Positions 21,432 through 30,642 of a stretch of 64,000 nucleotides of DNA are shown here, one piece after another. The notes under the pieces were generated by a model that saw only the letters and a program-made list of their open reading frames with translations, was not told the DNA's origin and searched no databases. This stretch comes from a virus. Position numbers and translations under genes: made by a program. Where the stretch lies: IMG/VR virus record IMGVR_UViG_3300045922_000709, positions 1 to 64,000 of that record, one strand, 5' to 3'. Every line of letters starts with the position of its first letter. Positions within the stretch are counted from its first letter, which is position 1.

Positions 21432-21454
21432 CCCTTAATTTTAAAATTAAATTT

Positions 21455-21937
21455 ATGATTAACTTTGTTCGTGGCTTTTCTGAAAATCAAAAAGCTAAAA
21501 CTGAAAAATTAGACAAAACCGCTTTGATCATTCACATTGGTCATGAAAAACCTCAATTTGACAGAGCTAATTTAGCTCAATTTAAAGGTTCTATTTTTAA
21601 AAAATGCGAAAGTGTTGGTATTTCTTTTGATGAAACTTGCGGATTTCTTTCAATTGCAAAAAATCCGGAAAGTACTTTTGTAATTAGAGGAGATGGTTAT
21701 TTTTATAATTATAAAGTGGGTAAAGAAAAATATATTTTTAATGAAATTTTAAAACATGCTCCAAAAGAATTTATAAAAAATATAAAAAACAATAGAATTG
21801 TAGCTAATGTTTTTGAGTCAACAGATTCATATATGATTTTTAAACTATGGGATATTTCTAAAAATGATATTAATAAAGAAATAATTAAAAAACACGAAGT
21901 ATTACCTGAAATTTCTTACGGATGTTCAACTTTATAA
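21455..21937 (+). CDS. Unknown protein (160 aa)
   Basis: Begins MINFVRGFSENQKAK. It is a mixed alpha/beta protein without recognised motifs. It is preceded by a short AT leader and followed by a 68-base AT-rich gap before the SSB-like gene. Context suggests a replication or recombination accessory protein. Confidence 0.6.
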   Translation: MINFVRGFSENQKAKTEKLDKTALIIHIGHEKPQFDRANLAQFKGSIFKKCESVGISFDETCGFLSIAKNPESTFVIRGDGYFYNYKVGKEKYIFNEILKHAPKEFIKNIKNNRIVANVFESTDSYMIFKLWDISKNDINKEIIKKHEVLPEISYGCSTL

Positions 21938-22005
21938 ATCAAAATTTTATTATTACAAAACAAATCTATTTATTTAAATTTAAATCAATTTAAGTTTCAA
22001 TTATT

Positions 22006-22701
22006 ATGTTTGACAAACTTTCTTTTAGTTCTGAAGACTTTGTAGGTAAAAGTCGATTTGAAAATGGTGTTCACAAAGATGTGACATTTAATATTCGTTA
22101 TTCTTCAAAAGACATTAAAGGTCAAAATCCCAGAAATGTACCTGTTTTTGAATTGGAATTTTCAAAAGTTGTAAAAAATGAAGATGGTTCAGAAACAATT
22201 TTTCAGCATATTCAACAAGAAGCTGTTTTTACAACTAAATCTTTTGAATTTTTAACAACCGTTATTCTTAAAAATATTGTTGGTTTTGGGCTTGGTGGCA
22301 CCCCTAAAAACAAAGAGATTATTTTGAATACTTTTGCTCGCTCAAAAGAAGTTCAAGAAATTGAAAATATACAAATTACAGAACAACAAGAAAATGAAGG
22401 ATTAACAGTGCTTCATTTACAAGTTCAACGCATGGCAGAACTTATCGGAGAGCTTATTAAAGATAAAATGCAACCGATTCAAATTAAAATTGGAAATAGA
22501 ACAAACGATAAAGGTTATTCTAGCAGTGGTGTTTATTTTCAATTAAACGGATACACTGGAAATAATACAATGAAGCTAAATTATAATCCTGTTACAGAAG
22601 CTTATGTTGCTAAAGAAAAACCTGTTGTTGTTCAACATGTTATTGAACCGGTTCAAGAACTTGATGTAGATGATTTACCTACTGAAGAAACACCTTTTTA
22701 A
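22006..22701 (+). CDS. Candidate single-stranded DNA-binding protein
   Basis: 231 residues. The body is beta-rich (F-N-I-R-Y-S-S, V-F-E-L-E-F-S, V-Y-F-Q-L-N-G-Y). The C-terminus ends in an acidic tail with a final hydrophobic residue (E-L-D-V-D-D-L-P-T-E-E-T-P-F), the feature by which SSBs recruit partners. It lies between recombination genes and the primase, where phages usually keep an SSB. It has its own T/A-rich leader, consistent with high expression. The fold cannot be confirmed by eye. Confidence 0.55.
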   Translation: MFDKLSFSSEDFVGKSRFENGVHKDVTFNIRYSSKDIKGQNPRNVPVFELEFSKVVKNEDGSETIFQHIQQEAVFTTKSFEFLTTVILKNIVGFGLGGTPKNKEIILNTFARSKEVQEIENIQITEQQENEGLTVLHLQVQRMAELIGELIKDKMQPIQIKIGNRTNDKGYSSSGVYFQLNGYTGNNTMKLNYNPVTEAYVAKEKPVVVQHVIEPVQELDVDDLPTEETPF

Positions 22702-22711
22702 TTAAAATCAC

Positions 22712-23728
22712 TTGAAATTAAAACATTTTTGTTTTAATTATTGTGATTTAATTGAATATCTGCCTGATGGAGAATTATCAATTGCTAATCTTTTCGATAT
22801 TGAAATTAAATTAGGATTGACTAATTCTCCATTCAGAGTAGATAAAAATCCTTCTTTTTATACATATTTAAATAAAAACAATGTTTTAAGATTTTTAGAT
22901 TATGGTACAAATGTTTGCAATGGATTAGTTTTTCATATAGCTAAATTAAAAAACATAAAAGTTTATGATGTTTTAAAAGCAGTGTCAGAAGCTTATCACG
23001 TTGATATATTTACAGATTTTTCATTTATTGAAATTTCAAAAGTGAATAATGTAAAATTTGAAAAAGCAAACACAAAAATTAAAATTTCAAATACAAATAA
23101 AAAAAATACAAATATTAATTTTTTGTTTAAAAAAGATTTTTCAGAAAAAGATTTATTGTTTTGGTCTAAATATAACATAGATAAAAAAACATTAAATAAA
23201 TTTAATGTAAAACCTTTGGAATTTATAATATATGATGAAAATCCTGTATATGTTGGTCAAAATTTAAGTTTTTACTATGGTTTAAATAATAAATCATGGA
23301 AAGTTTACCAGCCTTATTCTTATCGAAAATGGCTATCTCATGTAACTGAAAATGTAATTGAAGGATTTGATCAATTAAATTACAATAAAAAAGATTATTT
23401 AATTTTAACGAAAAGTTATAAAGATGTAATGAGCTTACATACAATTAAAGTTTCTGCTGTGGCGTTGCATTCAGAAGTTTACAACCCTCCTGAAAATCAT
23501 CTCATATTTGATGTTTTGAAACGTTTTAAGAAGGTTTATGTGTTATACGACAATGATACCACAGGTAAAGAAAGATCGCTTTACTGGGCCTCTAAAGGCT
23601 TAATTCCTATTTTTATGAAATCTGCAAAAGACTTTTCAGATGTATCTTCTCTTAAAGGTATTAAATTTGCAGCAAAAGAACTAAAATCAATTTTAAACTC
23701 AATTCCTAGTTATGAAAATCAAGTATAG
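22712..23728 (+). CDS. DnaG-type primase
   Basis: 338 residues. The N-terminal part has the CHC2-like pattern S-P-F-R-V-D-K-N-P-S-F (38-48) and a F-x-D-Y-G-T-N-x-C-N-G stretch, as in DnaG zinc domains, but with few cysteines. The C-terminal TOPRIM has L-I-L-T-K-S-Y-K-D-V (start), V-Y-V-L-Y-D-N-D-T-T-G-K (D-x-D-like) and a K-D-F-S-D. It makes RNA primers for lagging-strand synthesis. The only available start in the expected place is TTG at 22712; no in-frame ATG occurs before the TOPRIM. The stop is TAG and overlaps the next gene. Confidence 0.75.
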   Translation: MKLKHFCFNYCDLIEYLPDGELSIANLFDIEIKLGLTNSPFRVDKNPSFYTYLNKNNVLRFLDYGTNVCNGLVFHIAKLKNIKVYDVLKAVSEAYHVDIFTDFSFIEISKVNNVKFEKANTKIKISNTNKKNTNINFLFKKDFSEKDLLFWSKYNIDKKTLNKFNVKPLEFIIYDENPVYVGQNLSFYYGLNNKSWKVYQPYSYRKWLSHVTENVIEGFDQLNYNKKDYLILTKSYKDVMSLHTIKVSAVALHSEVYNPPENHLIFDVLKRFKKVYVLYDNDTTGKERSLYWASKGLIPIFMKSAKDFSDVSSLKGIKFAAKELKSILNSIPSYENQV

Positions 23729-24014
23729 TTTCAAAAATAAAAAAAATAATTTTAATTATGATTTAATTAAAACTATGTATGATAATTTTTATACAACTAT
23801 AACTTCCGAAATGGAAAAATTAAACGAAAAAAAATCTGAAACAATAAAAGATTCAAAAAATACAGACGATTCAAAATGTCCAAAATGTTCAAAATGTTCA
23901 GCTGATAAAAAATCAAAAGACACAGATGATCTTTCAGACATTGAGATTTTAGACACAATAATATCAGATCTTATGGATTTACTCAATGAAATATCAACTA
24001 ATAAAAAGCATTGA
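23712..24014 (+). CDS. Small protein with a cysteine cluster (100 aa)
   Basis: A basic N-terminus, then a Ser/Asp-rich linker with C-P-K-C-S-K-C-S-A-D at about 56-65 and a C-terminal acidic helix. Three cysteines in C-x-x-C-x-x-C spacing could bind a metal, but a fourth ligand is not obvious. Its DNA carries short AAAATGTTC repeats. It overlaps the primase by 17 bases and the RusA-like gene by 29. Confidence 0.55.
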   Translation: MKIKYSFKNKKNNFNYDLIKTMYDNFYTTITSEMEKLNEKKSETIKDSKNTDDSKCPKCSKCSADKKSKDTDDLSDIEILDTIISDLMDLLNEISTNKKH

Positions 24015-24513
24015 ATTTCCAGCGTTTCCTGTATTTATAAAACTTTCTGAATATAAAAAATCCAAAAAAGGAAAAATAAATATACCAAGATATATAAAAA
24101 TAAACGGTCAAAATGTATATAATAGAACATATAATGTATATAATCAAGCAAAGATTATAAAACACATGAGCGACTATATGACTTATTATATAAAAAAATT
24201 AAAAATTGAACCTGTGGAGCAAAATCAATACCCTATTTCAATAGAATATGAGATTCATACATCTAAATATCATGGTGGATATTATGAATCAAATGGTCAA
24301 TTTAAGCTTAAAAAAGTGTTAAATTGGGACATAGGTAATTTTTGGTTATGGAATAAAGTTGGAGATGATGCTTTAACTAAAAATAAAATAATAATCGATG
24401 ATTCAATTGAATATGTTGTATCTACAGGAAAATTAACTTTTGTAGAATGTGAAAATTATAACGATAGGAAATTATTAATTAACATTTTTAAAGCAAGTGC
24501 TAGATCAATTTAA
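23986..24513 (+). CDS. RusA-like Holliday junction resolvase
   Basis: 175 residues. The C-terminal half has W-D-I-G-N-F-W-L-W-N-K-V-G-D-D-A-L, then K-N-K-I-I-I-D-D-S and K-L-T-F-V-E. This is the RusA layout (D-x-x-N followed by D-A-L and a I-I-x-D-D with catalytic aspartates). RusA cuts four-way junctions and other branched DNA before packaging. The N-terminal region is longer and basic. It overlaps neighbours on both sides within the recombination operon. Confidence 0.7.
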   Translation: MKYQLIKSIEFPAFPVFIKLSEYKKSKKGKINIPRYIKINGQNVYNRTYNVYNQAKIIKHMSDYMTYYIKKLKIEPVEQNQYPISIEYEIHTSKYHGGYYESNGQFKLKKVLNWDIGNFWLWNKVGDDALTKNKIIIDDSIEYVVSTGKLTFVECENYNDRKLLINIFKASARSI

Positions 24514-24514
24514 G

Positions 24515-25489
24515 ATGTTAGATGAAGAATCTAACGAAAACAGAGAAATCTGTAGTTTAATTTTAGAAACAGATGAAGATTATTTTAATTATCCTGCTTT
24601 AAATGCTAGTTTAATTAAAAAAATTACAACATCAGGATTTTATAATGCTTTAGAAGGAGAAATTGATGAAGGTAATAAAGAGTCTTTTAAATTAGGTTCA
24701 GCAATCCACAATGGTATTTTAGTACCTGATACTTTTTCTAAAAACTACACGACTATATTTGGGCCTATTCCAAATTCTGAACAAAAAAAAACATTTTGCG
24801 AATTAGTTGCTAAAGAAGGAGCCGAAGATCTTTTGTCTATATATAACAGATCTTATAATAACAAAAAAAAAGAAGATGAAAAATTTAAAGAAGCAGTGGA
24901 TCTATACACAGAATACAATCCTTATATTTCTGCTTTAGCATCTGGTAAAACAATTATAAATAAAGAAGATGTAGATTTAATCGATAAATTAAAAAGCAGA
25001 TGGAATGCACATGAATCTATTAAAGAGCTAAATAAATTTAGAAATTATAGCGAATTAGGATTTGTTTTCTTTTTATATAATTGTGAATGTAAAATTAAAA
25101 TCGATAGATGTTCAATAGATGATGAAAATAAAATAGTTTATCTTTTAGATTTAAAAACTACATCAAACGCTGAAAAATTTAAAAATGATTTTTTTACATA
25201 TAAATATGATATCCAAATGGCGTTTTATGAAAAAGGTATAATGTCAGAAGAAGGTAAACAAGTGTTTAATATAACAGATGAATACACAGTTGTTAAAGTT
25301 ATTGTGGCTGTTCAAAAAACTAAACCTTTTCTTTTAATTTGGTACGGTATTAATTTTGGAACAGAGACCCAAGAAAGATTAGATGAAATTATTCGTGATT
25401 GCTGTTTTAAATTTAATGAATGGAATTTTAAGAACGAAAAAGAAAAACAAAAAGACCTATTAAACCAATGTTCGACCATAACTTTTTAA
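24515..25489 (+). CDS. RecE-like PD-(D/E)XK exonuclease
   Basis: 324 residues. Core nuclease residues appear in K-I-K-I-D-R-C-S-I-D-D and L-L-D-L-K-T-T-S (D then D-x-K), followed by Y-D-I-Q-M-A-F-Y, the Q-x-x-x-Y motif of the RecB/lambda-exo/RecE type. The N-terminal A-L-N-A-S-L-I-K-K and F-K-L-G-S-A-I-H resemble RecE/exonuclease VIII starts. It would resect 5' ends and load the RecT-like protein from 20464. I chose ATG 24515 rather than GTG 24497 because it follows the previous stop directly. Confidence 0.75.
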   Translation: MLDEESNENREICSLILETDEDYFNYPALNASLIKKITTSGFYNALEGEIDEGNKESFKLGSAIHNGILVPDTFSKNYTTIFGPIPNSEQKKTFCELVAKEGAEDLLSIYNRSYNNKKKEDEKFKEAVDLYTEYNPYISALASGKTIINKEDVDLIDKLKSRWNAHESIKELNKFRNYSELGFVFFLYNCECKIKIDRCSIDDENKIVYLLDLKTTSNAEKFKNDFFTYKYDIQMAFYEKGIMSEEGKQVFNITDEYTVVKVIVAVQKTKPFLLIWYGINFGTETQERLDEIIRDCCFKFNEWNFKNEKEKQKDLLNQCSTITF

Positions 25490-25899
25490 TTTTGTATTTA
25501 ATTTTACCGTCTTTAATTCAACACAAATATGTTCAATATAAAAATTGTAAATTTAAAATAAATAAAGACAAATCTGAAATAAAATGTTATGAAGACGGCA
25601 ATTTGAAAACTACAATTGTAGTAGAAGACGCATTTGTAAAAAGTGTAATAGATAATATTTTAAATGGTATTTGCGCTAAATTACCAGAAGATATTAAAAA
25701 AATTATATTATCAAATGTATTATTACAACACAGGAATAAAGTAAAAAGAGTTTTATATCCTTCAGATGAAGATTTAACTTTTTTAGCAGAAAGTTTATCT
25801 GGTTCTGACGACATCGATTCAAAAATGTTAAAAATTATATTTGAAACAGGCGAATTAGTGCCTATTCCTAACCCTGAATTATTATATTTTAATGAATGA
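25468..25899 (+). CDS. Unknown protein (143 aa)
   Basis: Starts 22 bases before the RecE-like stop. It begins MFDHNFLILYLILPSLI, a hydrophobic N-terminus that may be a signal or simply follow from the overlap. The rest is helical with L-P-E-D-I-K-K-I-I-L and an acidic C-terminal third. Not recognised. The next gene overlaps by 8 bases. Confidence 0.55.
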   Translation: MFDHNFLILYLILPSLIQHKYVQYKNCKFKINKDKSEIKCYEDGNLKTTIVVEDAFVKSVIDNILNGICAKLPEDIKKIILSNVLLQHRNKVKRVLYPSDEDLTFLAESLSGSDDIDSKMLKIIFETGELVPIPNPELLYFNE

Positions 25900-26224
25900 T
25901 ATTGGTACTTTTAATTTATTTACGAATATAAAAGGTGTTTATAATCAAGAAGCCACTGATGCAGGTTTTCACAATAACATTGCATCTAAATTATATATAG
26001 AATTAAATGAAGATAATTTATTAAATTGGAAAAATGTATCTGATGAAAATATACAAAAAAATTACATGAGTATGTTTGAAGGTATTGCTTTCATAGTATT
26101 GTGTAGCGATACTTTTACATTTAATGATGTTAATACTTATAGATTTGAAAAAGATAATTTAAGCAATATTTATTGTTTTTTTAATCAAAAGTTAACTTAC
26201 GTTTATTTATCCTCTTTCCGATGA
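25892..26224 (+). CDS. Unknown protein (110 aa)
   Basis: Begins MNDIGTFNLFTNIKGV. It is a mixed alpha/beta protein rich in Asn and Phe, with no motif recognised. Its TGA overlaps the next ATG (ATGA at 26221-26224), so the two are coupled. Confidence 0.6.
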   Translation: MNDIGTFNLFTNIKGVYNQEATDAGFHNNIASKLYIELNEDNLLNWKNVSDENIQKNYMSMFEGIAFIVLCSDTFTFNDVNTYRFEKDNLSNIYCFFNQKLTYVYLSSFR

Positions 26225-26454
26225 TTATTTTTAATTTTCCCCAATGTTTCGAGTATGCAGGTGCAAGTGTAAATGAAAAAACCTGCAATTATTATTATGC
26301 TCACAAAAATAAAAATGTGAGTTTTGCTGTACAAATACCAATTGGTTTTGATTTTACAAAAAACACAACTTATTTAGTTAGAGAATCTGATGAAATTAAA
26401 GCTGAAACTTCATTAACTGAATTTTTCTCTAAATATGACACTGACGAAGAATAA
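26221..26454 (+). CDS. Unknown small protein (77 aa)
   Basis: A beta-rich small protein (I-I-F-N-F-P-Q, V-S-F-A-V-Q-I-P-I-G-F, T-T-Y-L-V-R) with an acidic end. Not recognised. It lies 11 bases before the helicase gene. Confidence 0.6.
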   Translation: MIIFNFPQCFEYAGASVNEKTCNYYYAHKNKNVSFAVQIPIGFDFTKNTTYLVRESDEIKAETSLTEFFSKYDTDEE

Positions 26455-26465
26455 AAATAAAATCA

Positions 26466-27776
26466 ATGGTATTTACAGAAAAGCAAATGGAAGTTTTGAC
26501 AAGTTTGTCAAACTGGGCCATTAAAAATAAATTTAACAGTCCTCAAACAGCTGTTTTAAGCGGTTATGCAGGCACTGGTAAAACAACTATATTAAATCAT
26601 TTTGTTCATTCTGCTAAAGTAATTAATAAATTAAATGTAGCGTTAACAGCAACAACTCATAAAGCAGCGTTAGAATTGAAAAAAAAAACAAACGAAGCTG
26701 CATTTACTGTTCATAAATTTATAGGATTATCACCAGATTATTCGTTAGATAATTTTACAATGCAAAATATAAAATTTATAGCGTCTGCATATAATAAAAT
26801 GGATAATATAGATATTTTAATTATAGATGAATGTTCAATGATAAATAGAGAATTATATAAATATATAACGACAAAAAGCGAGTTATTAAATACTAAAATA
26901 CTTTTTGTAGGAGACCCTTTTCAAGCACCACCTATCGGCGAAGATATTTCAGATTGTTTTGAAAAATCACACGTTAAATTAAATTTAACGGAGGTGTTAA
27001 GACAAGAAAAAACAAACCCAATTGTAAAATATTCTATGAAAATTAGAGAAAATAAAGATTTTAAAATAGTGTTTAAAGAAAAAGAATCTAAAAATTTTAA
27101 TGTAAGTAGAGACGATTTGAAATTTAAAAAATGGATTAAAGAAAACATGAATAATTCTTCAAAAATAATAGCTCACTCAAACGATAAGGTTAAAAAATAT
27201 ATAACTTTATATAGAAATATATTAAAAAAAGAAAAACCTTTTGATATTGGAGAACCATTAATGATGTATTCTAATTCATTAGAATTAAATATGTTTAATG
27301 GTGAAGAATATACTATACTTAAAAGAGAAGAAAAGTTAAAAACTTTTAACAACAGATATACGGGTAAATCAACAGATATTAAAGGTTTTGAACTTTTGGT
27401 TCAAGGAGAAGAAGAAAAAAAAAAGATATTTGTAGTTGATGAAAAATTACAAATAGAAAAAGTTATTTTTGAATTAGATACTTACAAAACCTATGCTATT
27501 AGAGAAAAAGATAAAGATTTAAAAAAAGCAAAATTTAAAGAGTTTTTTGATTTAAAACAAAGATATTTGTTTACGAGACAAATAAGTAAAGATTATGGAA
27601 AAGATATAGATTATGCCTATGCGATTACAATTCATAAATCTCAAGGCTCTACTTACGATAATGTATTTTTTGACATGTCTTCTTTAGAATATATTCAAAA
27701 TCAAGAAGAAAGAAATAAATTAATTTATGTGGCGGTCACAAGACCCAGAAACAACATTTATATTTATCAAAATTAA
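26466..27776 (+). CDS. SF1 DNA helicase (Dda/RecD2-like)
   Basis: 436 residues. Walker A G-Y-A-G-T-G-K-T-T at 33-41; motif Ia A-L-T-A-T-T-H-K-A-A; Walker B I-L-I-I-D-E-C-S-M around 117-125; motif III V-G-D-P-F-Q-A-P-P; and C-terminal motifs I-T-I-H-K-S-Q-G-S-T and V-A-V-T-R-P-R-N (V and VI). These define a UvrD/RecD-type SF1 helicase of the size of T4 Dda, a 5'-3' helicase that helps start replication and clears proteins from DNA. It is the only helicase recognised in the window. Confidence 0.9.
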   Translation: MVFTEKQMEVLTSLSNWAIKNKFNSPQTAVLSGYAGTGKTTILNHFVHSAKVINKLNVALTATTHKAALELKKKTNEAAFTVHKFIGLSPDYSLDNFTMQNIKFIASAYNKMDNIDILIIDECSMINRELYKYITTKSELLNTKILFVGDPFQAPPIGEDISDCFEKSHVKLNLTEVLRQEKTNPIVKYSMKIRENKDFKIVFKEKESKNFNVSRDDLKFKKWIKENMNNSSKIIAHSNDKVKKYITLYRNILKKEKPFDIGEPLMMYSNSLELNMFNGEEYTILKREEKLKTFNNRYTGKSTDIKGFELLVQGEEEKKKIFVVDEKLQIEKVIFELDTYKTYAIREKDKDLKKAKFKEFFDLKQRYLFTRQISKDYGKDIDYAYAITIHKSQGSTYDNVFFDMSSLEYIQNQEERNKLIYVAVTRPRNNIYIYQN

Positions 27777-27784
27777 TTTAATTT

Positions 27785-29767
27785 ATGGACGTTTTTAAAG
27801 CACTTAGCGAATGTGTGGTATATGACAAATATGCTAAATTTATACCTCACTTAAACCGTAGAGAAACATGGCCTGAAATTATTGACAGATATTGTTTGGC
27901 TTTAACAGACAGATTAGATGAAATTAAAAATGATCGTAAAAATAAAAACATCAATATACCGGCAATAGAAAGTTTAAAAGAATATGTAATGAATGATGTA
28001 AAATATTATTTAAATGAAAAATTAATTATTCCTTCTATGAGAGCTTTGCAATTTGCAGGAGAACCTCTTAAAAAAAGACACAATAGAATATATAATTGTG
28101 CGTTCATGCATTTTGAAAATGTTAATTCTTTTGGAGAATTAGCATATAATTTGCTTTGCGGAACAGGTGTTGGATATTCAGTTGAAAAAAAACATTTAAA
28201 AAATAAATTTAAAAAAACAAACGAAAATGAATTTAACAAAATATCATTTTTATCAGTTGAAGATTCGATAGAAGGTTGGGCTGATTCTTTTGTTTTTCTT
28301 ATAGAAAAAAGTCTCAAAGGAAATATTGTAGAATTTGGTTATTCTAGTATTTCAAAAAAAGGAACACCTTTATCTTCTGGTGGTAAATCTCCTGGCCCAG
28401 ATCCTTTGGAAAAATCTCATAAAAAAATTGCAGAAATTATAGCAGAAGCTCCTTTGGGAGTTTTGTCTTCATTTACAATCCACAGAATTGCTTGTGTTAT
28501 TGCAGATTGTGTCGTAGCAGGAGGTATAAGAAGAGCTGCTCTAAGTTGTTTATTTGATAATACAGATGAAGAAATGCTCACTTGTAAACAAACATCAGAT
28601 TGGTATATTAAATATCCTGAATTAGCTAGATGTAATAATAGTGCAGTTTGGTATAGAGAAAAATTAAAAGATAAAGTTTATCTTAGAAAATATAAAAAAT
28701 TCTTAAAAAACTTATTAAACAGTGGATTTGGAGAACCTGGGATTTTTCTTTCTTCTAACCCTTCCATGGGTACAAATCCTTGTTTTGAAATTGCTTTAAA
28801 TAATAAACAATTTTGTAATTTAGTAGAAATTAATGTAGAAAAATATAAAAATTTTAAAAACAAACCAATTGCTTCTAAATTTCCTGTTAAAGCAAAAAGT
28901 CTTATAAAAGCTGCTACAACAATTGCTACAATTCAAGCATCTTTTACAAAATTTAAATATCTTAAAGGCTGGGATAAAATAACTGAAAAAGAAGCTTTAA
29001 TTGGTGTTAGTAAAACAGGATTTATTAGCAACCCTTCAACTGTTTGTTCAGATCATGATGATTTTAACAATCATAAAGAATTAGTTGATTCTATTAATAA
29101 AGATGTAGCAAGAATAATTGGTATTAACCCTGCTGCAAGAACAAGAACAATTAAGCCTTCCGGCACAGCAAGTTTGGTTCTTGAAACATCTCCCGGTATT
29201 CACCCTTATTATGCGCCTTTCTTTTTAAGAGCTGTTAGATACAACAAAGATTCTGCTATTGCAAAACATTTTATAAATACTTTAGGTTATGATAGCGGTT
29301 TAGTTGAAGATGACAAAATGTCTAAAAACACAATTGTTGTATATTTTCCAATTAAAGTTAATGTAGCAAGAAAAGACACAGCTGTTGAACTAAAACCAGA
29401 AAATATGTTAAATTATACTTTTAGCACATATAAAAACTGGATAAAAACAGACATGGATATACCTTTTGAAAACACAAATAATGTAAGTGTCACTGTTAAT
29501 TATGATAATCGAAACGAAAAAGAAAAAAAAGAAATTATAAAACTATTAATCGAAAACATTGAAAATTATGCAGCTATATCTTTTTTACCTAAATCTCACG
29601 ACTACCCTCAAGCACCTATTTCAGAAATTACAGAAGACGAATATAATAGAAAAAGCAAGATATTTTCCGAAAGATATATTTCGGTTGTGAATATTAAAGA
29701 ATTTGAAGACAATGTTAATTTTGATAACTCAATAAGTTGTGAAGGAGCATCATGCGAGATTTTGTAA
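27785..29767 (+). CDS. Class II (B12-dependent) ribonucleoside-triphosphate reductase
   Basis: 660 residues. R-I-Y-N-C-A-F-M-H-F near 99-108 supplies the first redox Cys; C-G-T-G-V-G-Y-S-V follows. A-G-G-I-R-R-A-A-L-S and N-P-C-F-E-I-A-L with Q-F-C-N-L-V-E-I-N hold the active-site cysteines. K-P-S-G-T-A-S-L-V-L-E-T is the finger-loop stretch. The C-terminus C-E-G-A-S-C-E (C652, C657) is the C-x4-C reduction pair of monomeric RTPR, usually C-E-G-G-A-C. It converts rNTPs to dNTPs using adenosylcobalamin, with no oxygen or second subunit needed. No thioredoxin is visible here, so a host donor is likely. It is shorter than the 740 or so residues of the Lactobacillus enzyme. Confidence 0.9.
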   Translation: MDVFKALSECVVYDKYAKFIPHLNRRETWPEIIDRYCLALTDRLDEIKNDRKNKNINIPAIESLKEYVMNDVKYYLNEKLIIPSMRALQFAGEPLKKRHNRIYNCAFMHFENVNSFGELAYNLLCGTGVGYSVEKKHLKNKFKKTNENEFNKISFLSVEDSIEGWADSFVFLIEKSLKGNIVEFGYSSISKKGTPLSSGGKSPGPDPLEKSHKKIAEIIAEAPLGVLSSFTIHRIACVIADCVVAGGIRRAALSCLFDNTDEEMLTCKQTSDWYIKYPELARCNNSAVWYREKLKDKVYLRKYKKFLKNLLNSGFGEPGIFLSSNPSMGTNPCFEIALNNKQFCNLVEINVEKYKNFKNKPIASKFPVKAKSLIKAATTIATIQASFTKFKYLKGWDKITEKEALIGVSKTGFISNPSTVCSDHDDFNNHKELVDSINKDVARIIGINPAARTRTIKPSGTASLVLETSPGIHPYYAPFFLRAVRYNKDSAIAKHFINTLGYDSGLVEDDKMSKNTIVVYFPIKVNVARKDTAVELKPENMLNYTFSTYKNWIKTDMDIPFENTNNVSVTVNYDNRNEKEKKEIIKLLIENIENYAAISFLPKSHDYPQAPISEITEDEYNRKSKIFSERYISVVNIKEFEDNVNFDNSISCEGASCEIL

Positions 29768-30309
29768 TTAGAAAAAATCATGAAATAATAGGTTGGAAAA
29801 TCATAAATAATTTTGATGTAGAGCCTTGCATAGGTTGGAACAATTCACACTATTATTGTTTAGAAAAAACAAAAAATAGCGAATATATTATAAATAAAAA
29901 AAAATTAGATAATCCTAATAATATTTTTAAAACTAAAACAGATTTATTAGAAAAATTATTAAAAAATTGGATAGAGATTCAAGATATATTTATACCTTTT
30001 AGTTTTATATCTTTTACAATAGATAATTCACATCAAAATTTTTATTTTAATTATGATAAATCATTAGATTTACAATATGAAAATTACGAACGTTTAGATA
30101 AAAATAAAATATATGCGGTTAATAAAACTACAAAAAAAATAGAAATAAAAGATAAACACAATATTGACGAAAGTAATTTTTTATCTGTCACAAATAATTT
30201 AATAACTTCTATTCATTCTGCTTTAAATTATATATTTAAAAATAATGGTGCTAATATAACTTTTATAATTTTTTACAAACCGTTTTTTCTATTTTATGAT
30301 GAAAAATAA
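29752..30309 (+). CDS. Unknown protein (185 aa)
   Basis: Starts 16 bases inside the RNR end. It begins MRDFVIRKNHEIIGWKI. It is Asn-, Ile- and Lys-rich, with a hydrophobic C-terminal strand (I-T-F-I-I-F-Y-K-P-F-F-L-F-Y). No motif is recognised. The coding overlap argues for the same operon. Confidence 0.6.
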   Translation: MRDFVIRKNHEIIGWKIINNFDVEPCIGWNNSHYYCLEKTKNSEYIINKKKLDNPNNIFKTKTDLLEKLLKNWIEIQDIFIPFSFISFTIDNSHQNFYFNYDKSLDLQYENYERLDKNKIYAVNKTTKKIEIKDKHNIDESNFLSVTNNLITSIHSALNYIFKNNGANITFIIFYKPFFLFYDEK

Positions 30310-30595
30310 AACAAAAATAGGGTTTGATTCAAATATTTTAAAATTTAATAACGGCGTTGGGCTTTTAAAAACATTAATAAAAGATTATGGTAAAGAATAT
30401 ATATATATATTTCACGAACCTTATTTTGACTTAGAATATTTAAACTCATATATAAAAATTGCAAATATTATACAATTAAATGAATTTTATATATGTGAAG
30501 ATTTTATAAAAGAAAAAAATATATCTATTGTATACACGAATAGAGAATTAGATTTATATAAAATAGAAAATCTTATTATTCATTGTTTTGATTAA
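30296..30595 (+). CDS. Unknown small protein, last gene of the + strand block (99 aa)
   Basis: Starts at ATG 30296 (or 30299) within the previous gene. The start K-I-G-F-D-S-N-I-L and later I-Y-I-F-H-E-P-Y suggest a small alpha/beta fold in which a D after the first strand might be functional, as in phosphatase-like proteins, but later motifs are lacking. It is followed within 3 bases by the terminator shared with the opposite strand. Confidence 0.6.
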   Translation: MMKNKTKIGFDSNILKFNNGVGLLKTLIKDYGKEYIYIFHEPYFDLEYLNSYIKIANIIQLNEFYICEDFIKEKNISIVYTNRELDLYKIENLIIHCFD

Positions 30596-30597
30596 AT

Positions 30598-30626
30598 AAA
30601 AAAAGGGGCTTCGGCCCCTTTTTTTT
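30598..30626. terminator. Bidirectional terminator between convergent gene blocks
   Basis: GGGGC-TTCG-GCCCC with an A run before and a T run after. The UUCG tetraloop and A/T flanks on both sides let it work in both directions. It lies between the stops at 30595 (+) and 30643 (-). Confidence 0.95.
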
Positions 30627-30642
30627 ATTAAAATAAGTTTTA

